From: Prostheceraeus crozeri
Lineage: Eukaryota > Platyhelminthes > Polycladida > Euryleptidae
Length of the DNA: 64,000 bases
Assembly (NCBI GenBank): GCA_907163375.1
Contig: CAJQUW010016167.1
Span: 124,001-188,000, forward strand
Direction: 5' to 3'
Position numbers and translations under genes: made by a program. Positions within the stretch are counted from its first letter, which is position 1. Each line of letters begins with the position of its first letter. Of this stretch, positions 11,131 to 23,079 are shown piece by piece. The notes beneath the pieces are model-generated. The model had not been told where the DNA came from. It saw only the letters and a program-made list of their open reading frames with translations, and ran no database searches.

Positions 11131-11325
11131 TATGCCGCCAATCAAAACAACAGAAGTAAAACATATCAGTATATAATATCGTAACAACTTATGTTAAATG
11201 AGTACAAAGTTGACATATACTACGTCTATGCCGTCCATCATAACAATTGTGAAGTAAAACATAATCGGCAAATATTATCATAACAGTTCATGTTTAAATG
11301 AGTACAAACTTGACATATACTACGC
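11131..11325. repeat. Two tandem copies of a 96-bp unit
   Basis: The units begin TATGCCG at 11131 and 11227 and share GAAGTAAAACATA, GAGTACAAA and TTGACATATACTACG. They are about 85% alike. The flanking stretches 9560-10058 and 11330-12080 hold no gene I can support. Confidence 0.7.
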
Positions 11326-12080
11326 AAAGGAAAAATAATACAACTAGACCAAAGTTACATACTTAGAAGACCAATTGTGAATCAAAGATAGCGACACCAA
11401 CATAGATATATTTACAAAAAGTTCATAGAATAATTAATTGTATAATTTCTGTAACAGACTGTTTAGGAGTATTTTTTACAATAGATAGGATTTGGTTGCC
11501 GCAAGGCTTTTAGTATTATTTATTATTACTATTATATAATAGGGTCAGTTTCTTCAGATAAAATAATTTAAGTACTGAATTTGAGGACAATGCGGAGGAA
11601 ATGCAGAAATTTAGTAGAAATATGTATTCAACTTGCTTCCCTCTTTGATGGCTTGTAAAATAGGCTTCGAGAAAGCTCGAGAAGCAGCAAATCATCTGTT
11701 AATTTCTGTAGTAAATTTTCGTCTGAAGAATATTAACCACATTTCAAAATATCATACATGTACCAACAACTAGATAAATAGATTATAAAATATATACAGA
11801 ATACGACTAAGACACGATAAAATGAAATGCATTTCATATCAATGGGAAAACAACAAGTTCGTCCTCCACTGGGAAACCGAAAGCTTTATTACTTGGCTTT
11901 CCTGTAACAATTCGTCTCGTCAAAGAATAGAATCCTATCCCAAGAGTGCGGGAGGGATAAGGATATTAAAACAAGTCATGTCTGAAAGTCATTTCTGTAC
12001 CTTGGACAGCATCATTATGAAAAACTTTGTTGATTAATACGATTTTACCGTCAATTACAGCAACATTATCAGGAGATTTT

Positions 12081-13540
12081 TCAGAAAAACGTAGGCCTGG
12101 GACAGTTTTGGGAGGGATGTCCCTCAACAAGCGAATTTGTGACAATATGGGAAAAGGTATAACGTGTAACCTTGACGCGTCGCTTCAGCTTCCCTAAGTG
12201 ATTTTCAAACATAAAAGTTGAAAACCGGGAAAGGGGACCATACATTATTACAAACTCATGCAAATGCAATAAGAGATGGACATTATAGGACAATGACAGG
12301 TCTCCAAACACAGCTTTGAATTTGTCCACAAATATTTGTAAACAACTATTCGCATGCGAATAGTACTGCACATACTTATCCGATGAAAAAACGTAGTATG
12401 AAAAATGTAGCAGTTGCAACAAATCGTACGCGTCTTTAAATATATATCTCTTAAATAGAAAGGGGCTGAAATACAACAACAGACTACGATATTCAGTTGC
12501 TTTAAAATGGGACAAATCCGCCTTAATGCTTCTGACACGTCCCTGAAACTCACAAGGCGTGTACTTCCTGTATTCTAAAATATCATTTGACAAGGAAATT
12601 ATATCAGCATCTCTAACACGACAAGTGGGCCTGCCTTTTAATTTTGAGAAAAGCAATAAGCACACCTTCCGGAAGACTCCCAAGCAAATACAATGTAAAT
12701 CATCTATAGGGAAATGAGTCTTCAGTCCAACTATTTTGCACAAAGGAGATAACTTCACTTGATTATTTTCGAGATTGTTATTATACCGTTCATCCGTTCT
12801 TTCGTTACCTTTATTCGATGGGAACACAACTCGATCAACTTCATAGCAACCTTCTCCATCACAATAAGCACATCCTTTTTTAGCCGTATGCCCCAAGATG
12901 CACTGTAGATAAGCACGCGCAGGAGCATCACAAACGAAGATCACTTCGGTCAAGCTAACCATGATGTTGTCGACTAGGAATCCACGGCGAAGATCTTCAA
13001 TTTCGGCGATGAACTCTTTAAGATAAGAATCCAATTCAGGCTTACCATTTCCAAGATGTATAGCAACTGGATACGGCTGTTTGTCATTGCCAAACGAAAC
13101 GAGGATGGGCCAAACACATGTTGACGAACTGCGATAAAGTGGCAAGCCATCACTGTTCACCTTCATTGACAATTCCACTTCGTTTCGTCCACTAAATTTA
13201 TCATCACGCCTACTAAAAACCGACAAATTCTCCTTTATTCCGAAGTAAGCAAAATATCCAGAACGAAGTGTTTCAATTGCGACAGAATTATACGACTTCT
13301 GATGCTTCTTTTTGAGCAGGTAGAGGGAGCTGGGAACATCCTTTACACCATGTTCGTTTAGAGATGACAATAAGAACTTCATTCCCGAAGCAGGTATGTT
13401 GTAGTTGACATAGACAGAGTATAAATCTTCTGCTAATGTCCGTTGTCATCGCTGTCACTTGCATCTGGTGAGAAGTAATCGCTCTCGTTTTGACTGGAAT
13501 CATCTGACTCGCTGAGAATTTCGCTCTCGGTAATTTCAAT
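12081..13540 (-). pseudogene. CACTA/EnSpm TNP2-like transposase
   Basis: An open stretch of 433 codons (12081-13382) encodes the core of an animal CACTA/EnSpm (TNP2-type) transposase. Motifs in order: MKVNSDGLPLYRSSSTCVW, FVCDAPARAYLQC, GHTAKKGCAYCDGEG, PIDDLHCICLGVFRKV, and MYGPLSRFSTFMFENHLG near the C-terminus. Upstream, 13447-13540 encodes an acidic serine-rich stretch (ITESEILSESDDSSQNES), typical of the region before the core. It is one frame off from LAEDLYSVYVNYNIPASG, which leads into the core, so there is one frameshift near 13446. Terminal repeats were not found. The C-terminal portion is shorter than in full-length relatives. Confidence 0.75.
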
Positions 13541-13910
13541 ATTTGGAGAATATGCTGAAAGAAAAATTGAAATTCGTAAAACCAGTATCCAGGGTGGAAT
13601 TCACAGATTTCATTTTAACAGTTTTCATAAAAAAGATGGAAATCCGGTTAAAGCCCAATAATAGTCAATCCTGCCAGTATCATTCAATTTTCCTTATCGT
13701 TGTTACTGCATATAGGTCATCATAGGCTAACAGGAAAAGGTTGCCACTCTTAACACGAACGTAAAAAATAGGGCGTCTGAAATATAACAGTAGCAATTGC
13801 AACGGTCTCCTGAGACCATTGTAATAATTACATTATCTTAAAACGTAGTAACTTAAGTGTAGTAAAATACATTGTATTGTAGTTAAAATATAAGCTTTAA
13901 CGACGTTACT

Positions 13911-14080
13911 CCCCCAACCGGAGATTGGACGATGTCGACAATGTCAGACTTTGCTGGAGCGTTGAGTTACTTTTAGTCCGGATGCCCTTCCTGCCGACTT
14001 CCAATGACACTCTCAGTGAGGTACGACCTCACGACCAAAAGATCGAAAGACCAAGCACTTAGCCACTGTGCCACGGAGAC
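13911..14080 (-). mobile_element. tRNA-derived SINE
   Basis: Read on the minus strand, the element starts GTCTCCGTGGCACAGTGGC, with a Pol III A-box-like TGGCTAAGTGCTTGG and a degenerate B box (GGTCGTACCTC) about 40 bp later. It then carries GGCAGGAAGGGCATCCGG, a conserved central-domain motif shared by several animal tRNA-derived SINEs, and ends in CCGGTTGGGGG. No flanking target duplication was confirmed. Confidence 0.65.
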
Positions 14081-14198
14081 AGTATTCCATTAGCCGCAGT
14101 ATTAAAATTCAATAATCATTCCATAAGTATATTGTAAAGATAATATCATAAAATCGTAGTGCATAAAGAAAGGTAGGAGAGCAATTCAAAAAAGTTTG

Positions 14199-14565
14199 TC
14201 TCTGGGTATCGGAGGGAAAACCATGAAAGACGATGTAGCCTTTATTCCTCAGCAACAAGTTTCAACCGGTGCTTTGGTCTTGTTCACGCAAACTGGCGCA
14301 TCGAATGCCGCCTTGATAACAATTCACAGTACAGACATGAGAGAGGCAAATCGTGACCAACAGATCACGTGCATAGAAACATTAAAATGTATTACTAAAA
14401 TATAAGAAGAAAATTTGCCTCTCTCATTTCTGTACTGTGAATTGTTATCAAGGCGGCATTCGATACGCCAGTTTGCGTGAACAGGACCAAAGCACCGGTC
14501 GAAACTTGTTGCTGAGGAATAAAGGCTACATCGTCTTTCGTGGTTTTCCCTCCGATACCCAGAGA
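14199..14565. repeat. Long near-perfect hairpin, 153-bp arms
   Basis: Positions 14199-14351 and 14413-14565 are reverse complements with only four differences by eye (about 97%), around a 61-bp spacer. Both arms are open in the reading that gives LGIGGKT and DDVAFIPQQQVSTGALVLFT. I recognise no protein family. The structure could be a foldback element or an inverted duplication of a gene fragment. A transcript would fold into a long double-stranded hairpin. Confidence 0.9.
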
Positions 14566-16543
14566 GAGATGAATGGAACCGCGCACTGCATCTTCAAAAA
14601 AAAAGTTTGTGTAGTTTTAGTACTTATAGTCTGTACCACAGAAAGTTGAATTTTTATTTGGCGGTACTACTTTCATTTTTAATCAGTAATGATTTTTAAA
14701 ATTTCAAATTCCCCCTCGAAATTGCATCGACTCTTCCATTTTCTTCGCAAAGTTAACAATTTCTATTCACGTTGCGGTTTATCCGTATTAGACTAGAAAT
14801 ACCAAAGAAGTTATAACAATTAGAATTTTGTCTGTGCGAATACAAATCAGAGCGATTCCATTTTGAACACATAACGAAAAAATCTGTCATTTCTCTGACC
14901 TCCGTGACGCTGTCTCATTTTTGACCTCCTGACCTATGACCCCAGAATAAAAAATCAATCAACACAGGTTAAGTAAAGCATTACCCAAATATAACTGTGC
15001 CATTGATGATAATAGCCTGTGATGTTTGGGTTACTGACAAAATACGAAAATAGCTGCGATCGACCGCCGTGACGCCATGGAATTGCCCAGAATAAAAATT
15101 TGAATTCATATCGCTTAAAATTATAAAATTCAATCATTTCTAGCTGGTTGACCCATACATATAAAATTTCATGAATTTCAACTCGAGTAAATACGAAAAA
15201 GTAGAAGTGAAATATCCGAGTCACTACAACCATCACTTATCAACTGAAGAACGCTCCAAAATACAGCAGATCGTGTTACTACCTGTTTACGTCTAGTAAA
15301 AATTATAACTCATTAAAAGGTATCAAATCGATAAAATTGTGCTAGCGTTCAAACGTTGCTGTAAAAATTCGATGTCGTTTTCTGAGTGGTAATGTAAGAT
15401 ATTAACCTGACATAACTGTCAACCACATAAAATTAACTCTCATACGGCGCACGTGAAACAATTGAGAGTAATTTCCGTGTAAGTCCTTGATGTACACGGA
15501 TGTACTGGTATAACTCACTATATAGTATCGGAAATATTATTAAGATATTGGTTAAGATTAAGGCCAATTTGTCTTTTGAACACCAACATTTAGAAGTAAG
15601 TACATGTGTTGTTTAAGAATAGAGATTGTACATATTGACAATATTCAATCAATGTTGCGAATTAACCTCAAAAACTTACCATGGTATTCCTTGGTGCGAT
15701 TTCTATCATGGACTTCTGAAACTATCGAATCGTAGTCCTCGAAATCAACGAATTCCGGTGTCTCTGTCGGTAGGCCTATATTTAGGTCTTCATTTTAATC
15801 TCTACTTGTACCGGCTTCCAATTCATCGATAATAGCACTGAGTTGATCTTCAACTCGCCTTTTGAGCGTTCTTCGAGACTGAAATGAAAAAATAGGTCCA
15901 CATTTACCATATGTACCAATCAATGTATTATTTTCTGAAACAAATAGGCCTATACAATGTATTGTTATACATCGGGGATGTGAATTAACATAGGAGAACT
16001 CTCTAAGGCCTCAGAGCCATATTGCAAGCGTTTGAGTTATTATTTGAGCGGAGCTTTTTGCGATCGAAGCTTTCAGATACAGTAAACTGACTATATATGC
16101 AGATTTTTGCAACCCATTCATCGGCTTTTGTTTGATAATCCCTTTCATCGATTCATTGTACATGAAATAGAATAAGAAAACAAAAAATCATCATTAATAT
16201 GATTATATTCGTGGAAAAATGATGCCTGAATTTCTAAATTCCAAAATGAGTTGTAACATGAAATCTTAATAAAGCTGTAGGAAGCAGACGATTTTCTGCT
16301 CCTCTTAAATAATACATTGAAGTGCACGTACAGGAAACTGGGATATGACGGACTGCTTGATCTTCATGATTTTCTATGATTATTTTATGTCTTTTGTTTA
16401 TACTAGATCTTATTGAACGAACATGGCAGAAATTCTTTAAGCAACTTCAGACCACCATACGAAATCTTTATATTTATATTCAAGCCAATAAGTTATTGTA
16501 ATAAAGTTTGACCCGGAGTTGTGATGGTTCGTTATTACTTTAG
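14566..16543. other. Stretch without a recognised gene apart from two exon candidates
   Basis: AT-rich sequence with short non-coding frames. The only signals are the CACTA exon candidates at 15680-15878. Nothing else supportable. Confidence 0.5.
15680..15878 (-). CDS. Candidate N-terminal exons of the CACTA transposase
   Basis: Exon 15806-15878 follows a TTTTTCATTTCAG acceptor and encodes SRRTLKRRVEDQLSAIIDEL, like the SRRTxRRHxxxQL segment near the N-terminus of animal TNP2 proteins. Exon 15680-15763 ends at GTAAGT and encodes an acidic stretch (EFVDFEDYDSIVSEVHD). Both lie upstream of the core exon on the same strand. Their splice phases do not join cleanly, so boundaries are tentative. 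Confidence 0.4.
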
Positions 16544-16547
16544 TTAA

Positions 16548-18973
16548 CCCTCGCCACACCAAGGTCTCGCCCAACCTTGCCGTACCAAGGGGTGATTTTA
16601 AAAATCACCTCAGTACATATTGGAAAACGTAGCTGTATACGAGTCATTTTCTTTATACCATATTTAATGGCTATGCTGCATAATGAAAAGACAACAATTT
16701 ATCATACAATTATAATTCTATCAAAAAAGGAGGAACTATGAAGAATTACAGTCTCTTTTGGTGCATAGTCCATTTTTACGATAAAAATTTCAAATCATTG
16801 ATTTGCACAGTTTTCACACAAGACACCAACCACAGTGGAATGTTTTCCGCACAGATGCAGCTGAATTGCAGTTTTGGCATCGTTGACTTGTGAGATTGCA
16901 AGCCCTCGGAGCTTTACCAGCAGCTTTGCAGCCAGTGCATCGGACTTTGTTGCTCAACGGGGCCGGATTCACTTGTGGATTCAGCTGCAAATGCTGGACA
17001 CTTCCGACGTAGTTTTCAATCTTTTCAATCAATTGTTTGTGAATACCACTTCGAATGTTCAATCTTTGAAGCATATATGGCTTCACGAGATCAATTGCCA
17101 GTTCTTTGAGAAATTCTTTGCGGCGATCTTTCCTTCGTGTTGTCGTCCATTCAGAGTGATTGGCTTCAAAAATGGTGTGTGGATTTATTCCTCCAATATC
17201 CAACAAATTTTGGAAATGTACAACGGGCCATCGCCTTGTTGCACATCTCGTTGAATAGGATCTGCACATTTGATCGCCAGAGTCAACGCCTGTTTTTGTG
17301 TGGTTGTACTGCAAAATGATATCTGGCTTACATTTCGTTGTCTCTCCTGAAACTGATTTGTCATGATGTTGACTTGACTGCATCAGTATGGACTTCTCGA
17401 CTTTCGCTCCGTAAGCACACATTGTGATCTTTTTATCTGGACCACCGAATATGAACTTCGTTTGGTGCAAAGGTATTTTGGCACGCAGAACGGGTGGAAT
17501 CTCGCGTTTATTTGACATCAGAGTTCCGAGATAGGTCAACTTTTGTCTCAGCAAGTCAGAGGCCAACGTAAAATTTGTGAAATAGCGATCTCCAGTGACG
17601 TTTCGGCCGGTTCCATAAAATGGAGCCACAAGATATTTGACAAAATTATTCACTTTGTTAGCTTCTTTGTAGGCTGCCATTGTATCAGGATTGTTCGGAG
17701 CTTTCAGTAAAGGACTACCGCGATAGAAATATTGGACTTCTCCATCAGCAGCAACCCACCTAAACATTTCGCCGTACTTTCCCGGCTTTGATGGGTTATA
17801 AGTTCGGTGGTGTGACCTACAGCGTGATTTCACAAGCTGCTCATCTACAACAAGCGAAGAAGTTGGCACAAAATACAAAGGCAACAGACTTGAAGATGTT
17901 CCAAATTTCTCGAAATGCTGCATAGGTGTTGGTATCATACCTCTGAGCTCGGGTAGTAGAGTCATCAAATCGAATAACCTTGTTCCAGATCATGTACAGG
18001 TTTTTAGACATAGCACATTTGTAAAAGTCACTTTCGTGTTCACCCCAAAGATCAGCTGTGGGTATTCTCTGATCATGATGCACACCACGGTAATAATGTA
18101 CAGCGATGTACGCTCGAAGTTGTAAGACATCGAGCTGTATTTCAATACCAAGCGCATCTGCTTTCAGTTGACTATACTGAACAATTTTATCCAACATCAC
18201 ATCGGGAAAAACAGATTCCATGTTTCCAACTTCGTATCCTTTCTGGCGTCTAAGGTTGGCCCCGACCTTTCTCTAACATTTCCCGCATCTCTGCGACCAG
18301 CTGCTGGTGGAATGTAGCTCCATTGATGACCGTTTTTATCTCTCAGACTTTCGACATCTCCATGATCCAGAGGTTCTTCGCAGCGTTCATTCTCTTCTTG
18401 AGGATGTGAGTTCAATAATGTTGTATCATCATCCTCATCATCTTCTGACCCACTCGATAATGCGTCGTCGGATTCTTCGGATGTATCGTCATCATACATA
18501 ACGCGAAGTGCCTGCACCATAGCCGCACGTCGAGGTTGAGATGCCATGGTGTGAAGAAAGCAAATAATAGGAGGTAGACTGATTCAGTTGTCCTGACTTC
18601 ACTGCGCTAGTGAACAGATGTCAGCCACACGAATCACAGGCTGTCATCCCTAGATCACGTGAAGCAATCGATGCGCACGCAGCAAGCCGTTCAACGCTGC
18701 CTAACAATAAGGTGCCCGGCCTGTAACTGTCTTTCTAGACATCTTTGCGCCGACACGACGCGCGCTTGTGAATGTTCGCATTAGGTGCTTTGACATGCAT
18801 CTCCTGTGATGTAGGTCTAAACATCTTAATTTGGCCTGACTGATGATATCACGATGCGAAACATTAAAAGACACAAAGTCACCAAAGGAATTTCAGTTAC
18901 AACATTTTTTGAAGATTTTACGAGTAAATTTCTTCGAGGTGATTTTCAAAATCACCCCTTGGTACGGCGAGGG
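16548..18973 (-). mobile_element. piggyBac transposon bounded by TTAA
   Basis: The element is flanked by TTAA at 16544-16547 and 18974-18977, the piggyBac target duplication. Each end starts CCCTCGCC and then GTACCAAGGGGTGATTTT with AAAATCACCTC. At the left end about 22 extra bases (an imperfect duplication of the CGCC...ACCAAGG part) separate the two blocks. The inner block is itself a small palindrome (GGTGATTTT/AAAATCACC). The transposase is read on the minus strand. Length about 2.43 kb, normal for an autonomous piggyBac. Confidence 0.9.
16814..18547 (-). pseudogene. piggyBac transposase, two frameshifts
   Basis: Starts MASQPRRAAMVQALRVMYDD followed by a long acidic stretch (SGSEDDEDDD), usual for piggyBac. 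The DDD catalytic residues are visible in SLVVDEQLV, NVTGDRYFTNF and TGVDSGDQM. The C-terminus has the cysteine-rich finger (RCTGCK, RCQNCN, FHCGWC). The frame changes near 18200 and near 17900, so three open pieces make up the gene and it cannot be translated intact as read here. Confidence 0.9.
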
Positions 18974-19336
18974 TTAACATACTTTCGTAAGGATAACTTA
19001 AATTTACCTTATTTTGAATATAATAATTAAATAATAATGCATAATATATAATAAATTACTTATATAAATATACATGTAGATATATTAGATATAATATTAA
19101 AAAATGTAACAATAATCATGTATTAATAAATAATAGTTAAGATATTGCTTAATACGCAATTTCCAAAATGATAACGGAAATAAAATGTTGGGACGTCCTA
19201 CGGTAATCAAGTGTGCTTAGGTTATTTACTGGCAGAAAAGCGTTAGCTTCCATAAGAAGTCAAATCAGGATAATGTATCCAGAGAAGAAACACGAAAAAC
19301 GTAACTCATTCATCATCACTATCGTCGGTCAAAGGT

Positions 19337-20747
19337 TTACGTAACTTCGATGATCTCACGTTCGTAGTTCCTCTGTATACGCTTTTGGGGAACTCTCACT
19401 TTTTGCGTGGAGGACTCGAGGCTTCGACTTCTTAGTTTATTAGCTGCAACTTTTAGCACCGATGCGATGGCCACTTCTACATCTTCCACGCTGCTTTTCG
19501 AGTGGAAATGTTTCACAACTTCTTGTATCACGTTTTCTATTGGCCCTCTCAACATTTTCTTACCATCCGATCCGCTTCGGTTAATGCCAGCTAGATCTTT
19601 GGTGCTAAACATAGCCTTCAGCACATTTTTGACTGTTGTCCGCATTTTTTTCCCTTTATTAGATTTCTTCTTTAACTTTCCCTTGACCGATTGCTTAAAA
19701 TCATGATCGCTAAAGCGTTTTGCAAAATCCTCCATACATGATAATTCCGCTATTGGTTCATCCTGGAAACTCTCATTCTCTTCAGAACAATCATTAGCAG
19801 CAGCATTCTTAAATTGTTCAGCCATGTAAAGCTGCTTTTTGACCACGATTGATAGCATGAAGTATATGCTATCTAACGTTCGCGGTTCCATTCCGCGACG
19901 TCTAACCAGACCGTCGATACTGTCGATGTTAATAGTGGTCAAACCACCTATTGGTCTTGAGAAGCTATCAACAGCATCGTCACGATAACTAGCTTGAGGT
20001 GCCAGTCCGTCATGCGTTGCTGACACGCCACCTGAAGAATACCTGGGCAAGCGATTGTGGTCACGGCGATTCGGAGATGAAGTCATGCAGGGCAATGATC
20101 GTGGTATACTGGGTTGCACTGGAGAGTCAGCAGTAGATGTATTCACTGGCCGAGTAGGTAAACTCAGTTGAATCGGTGAATCACCCTTCGAAGAAATCGT
20201 AGACAGCAGAGGAGGAGGTACACTGGCTTCCACCGGCGAAACAACATGAGACGATGTCATCGGCAAAGGATGAGGTACACCGCGTAGTTGTACCATAAGA
20301 GTTTCAGCACAGTTTAACAAGATTTCTTCTTGAGACACAGAGCGTTCGTTCTCTCCTTCTGTACCAGCCTCCGTTTCAGATAATTGTGGATACGTTTGTG
20401 GCGAGGGTAGTCTCACCCTGGTTGCAGTTACGAATCGAGGAGAGTCAAAAATGATGCGCTCTACGGGCACGTGAAGTTTCTTAATTTGAATCGCCCATTT
20501 ATAAACTGGCTCCAAATGTTCCTCATTCTCAGAAAATGATATTATAGTTCCACGAAAGTCTTCGTCGTCGTAAGTAAACTTCAGATACGACTTTTACTTA
20601 GGGTTCCTTCGAACAGCTTCGTAGATCTCCTCATCAAACTCTGTATACTCAACTGGGTATTTTATGAAAGGCTGATACAAACTCTTCTTGTCTGTTGAGA
20701 TATAGAGAAGACAGCATCTAATGGATGCAAACGTAAGGGCGATATCC
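19337..20747 (-). pseudogene. DUF4806-like protein
   Basis: The C-terminal part encodes MEDFAKRFSDHDFKQSVKG, then KNVLKAMFSTKDLAGINRSG, DGKKMLRGPIENVIQEVVKH and a basic tail. This is the pattern of DUF4806, a domain of unknown role found in many animal transposon-linked proteins. The middle is Ser/Pro-rich and probably disordered. An acceptor (TTTACTTTCAG) near 20748 opens the exon. The frame runs through one TAA near 20595 before resuming with YLKFTYDDEDFRGTIISF, so one in-frame stop separates the N-terminal segment. From 20515 down the frame is open for 392 codons. It may belong to the same element as the CACTA transposase downstream on this strand. Confidence 0.5.
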
Positions 20748-20849
20748 TGAAAGTAAATCATTAGACTAAAATTGCCGATAATTAAATCAATGTTGACAAT
20801 TAGAGTCATTTAGTCAATTCGTGAATGCACTTTTTAACCAGAATTCCTA

Positions 20850-22635
20850 CGAGGGTCGTTCCGAAAGTTATGCCTCCTAATTTTTATCAAAAAAAGTAGA
20901 AGAGATACGGGTATGACACTTATACCATCAAAACAAGCTTGGTTTTGTGTACCAGAATCATTATTTTCATAGACATAACATCAATGAACGCCATTACAGA
21001 GACAAAATGAAAACAATCAATATAAAATGAGACGACGAAAATTTTCACACAAGATATTTATTCTTCGACATATTCACCACAAAGTTGAGCACACTTTTGC
21101 CAACGATGAACAAGGGCCGTTATCCCTTGCTCGTAAAAGGCAGCTCCAACTGAGGCAGTCCACTGCTTTACAGCTCTGATGACGGCGTCCTTATCTTCAA
21201 AGTGCTGACCTCGCAAACCGTCCTTCAGTGGCCCGAACAAATGAAAGTCCGATGGAGCCAAATCGGGGATATACGGTGGATGCGGCAGCACAGTCCAGCC
21301 GAACTTCTCGATGCAGTCTCGTGTTCTTATGCTTGTATGGGGTCTGGCGTTGTCGTGCTGTAAACAGAATGTCTTCTTCTTCTCTGGCCGCTTTCGAGAG
21401 ACGCGGTCCTTAAGCTTTGTCAACGTCTCGATGTAGCGGTCTGAGTTGACAGTTGTCCCAGGCTCCAAGAAGTCCAATAAGATGATGCCCTTGTTGTCCC
21501 AGAAGACAGAACACATCACTTTTCCAGCAGATGGCTGCGTCTTAAACTTAACCTTTGATGGTGAGTCGGTATGATGCCATTCCATAGACTGCCGTTTCGA
21601 CTCAGGCTCGTAGTGGTGACACCACGTTTCGTCACCAGTGACGATTTGGTCCAAGAAACACTCGCCTTCTGTCTGGTATCGACTGAAGAGCTCTCGACTG
21701 ACAGTCACACGTTGATCCTTGTTTTCTTGCGTGAGCATGCGTGGAACCCACCTGGTACACACTTTCCTGTACCACAAAGTCGACAGCATCATCTCTATTG
21801 CTCCGACACCAACATCCAAAACCGCTCGCATTTCTGTGATCGTCATCCTTCGATTCTCGCGAATCAGCTGGTCGAGGCGCTCTGTGTTTTCATCATTCTT
21901 GGCAGTGGGAGGTCGTCCTGAACGAGGTTTATCACACACATCTGTGTCGCCGCATCGAAATCGGCGAACCCATCTCCTTACTGAGCACACGTCAACCGCT
22001 TCGGTTCCATAAACATTGACCAAGCGCCGATGAATGTCAATTGGCGAAACGTTTTCAGCGGTTAGGAATTCAATGACACATCTCTGCCTTTGACGGACGT
22101 CTATGATTAATTTGATAATTTGATTCCAACTACTGCTTAAGAGATATCTTGTCAACAGATTTTCTTCGTATCGTGACGCAATTCGAATAAACAATGCGAT
22201 ACTGCTTCAATCAATCAATTTGATTTCACCAACCTCATCGGGACGCGCGGCATCCGTGATTTCATCAGCTTTTTCGACGCGCGCGCCTTAAAGTGTGACG
22301 GTTACACGACTTCAGTTCCTCGCTTATGGCGTCGATACGTGAAACATAGACATCAACAATGTCTGGTTATGACAAATGGTTTCAATCTGATCATAAAGGA
22401 CAGAAGCCATGGGTTCGCCGGAGTTCGATGAAAGGTTAAAACAAAGGTGAAAATTTTCGTCGTCTCATTTTATGTTGACTGTTTTCATTTATCTCTGTAA
22501 TGGCGTATATTGATGCTAAGTCTATGAAAATGATGATTCTGGTACACAAAACCAAGCTTGTTTTGATGGCATAAGTGTCTTTTCCGTATCTCTTTTACTT
22601 TTTTTGATAAAAATTAGCTTTCGGAACGACCCTCG
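20850..22635 (-). mobile_element. Mariner element with long terminal inverted repeats
   Basis: Flanked by TA at 20848-20849 and 22636-22637. The ends start CGAGGGTCGTTCCGAAAG. Inverted similarity extends about 190 bp into each end (to about 21045 and from about 22446), far longer than the 20-40 bp usual for mariners. The two arms differ at roughly one base in ten, including a 6-7 base insertion in the left arm. Length about 1.79 kb. Confidence 0.92.
21058..22194 (-). CDS. Mariner transposase, DD34D, open frame
   Basis: Uninterrupted frame of 378 codons. The N-terminal helix-turn-helix region begins DVRQRQRCVIEFLTAENVSP and contains SVRRWVRRFRCGDTD and the KPRSGRPPTA linker. Catalytic residues lie in VTGDETW, LQHDNARPH and PDLAPSDFHLF, with 34 residues between the second and third Asp. 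WVPRML replaces the classic WVPHEL, and YIPDLAP stands for YSPDLAP. The usual start Met just before DVRQRQR is ATA here. The available ATG adds about 31 residues upstream, so the original start may be lost although the frame is open. Probably recently active. Confidence 0.92.
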   Translation of the reverse strand: MFIRIASRYEENLLTRYLLSSSWNQIIKLIIDVRQRQRCVIEFLTAENVSPIDIHRRLVNVYGTEAVDVCSVRRWVRRFRCGDTDVCDKPRSGRPPTAKNDENTERLDQLIRENRRMTITEMRAVLDVGVGAIEMMLSTLWYRKVCTRWVPRMLTQENKDQRVTVSRELFSRYQTEGECFLDQIVTGDETWCHHYEPESKRQSMEWHHTDSPSKVKFKTQPSAGKVMCSVFWDNKGIILLDFLEPGTTVNSDRYIETLTKLKDRVSRKRPEKKKTFCLQHDNARPHTSIRTRDCIEKFGWTVLPHPPYIPDLAPSDFHLFGPLKDGLRGQHFEDKDAVIRAVKQWTASVGAAFYEQGITALVHRWQKCAQLCGEYVEE

Positions 22636-23079
22636 TACAATTCGCTGACGGACAACAAAATCACGAAATTAGAAATGCTACTTTTTCTAAGGTTGACTAT
22701 TTCCCGTAACCCATCTACTCATAACATCTACATGATACTGGCATGTCGTGCACATCAAAAAATGAAGGTTTCATATGTTACTCATAATGCAAGCAGTCAA
22801 TTCGTGAATGCACTTTTCAACCAAAATTCCTACAATTCGCTGACGGACAACAAAATCACGAAATTAGAAATGCTACTTTTTCTAAGGTTGACTATTTCCC
22901 GTAACCCATCTACTCATAACATCTACATGATACTGGCATGTCGTACACATTAAAAAAATGAAGGTTTCATATGTTACTCATAATGCAAGGAGTCAATTCG
23001 TGAATGCACTTTTCAACCAAAAATTCCTACAATTCGCTGACGGACAACAAAATCATGAAATTAGAAATGCTACTTTTTC

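Noticed and set aside
22675-22953. 92-codon frame at 22.7 kb
   Set aside because: It repeats itself because it is the 195-bp tandem repeat; no protein similarity.
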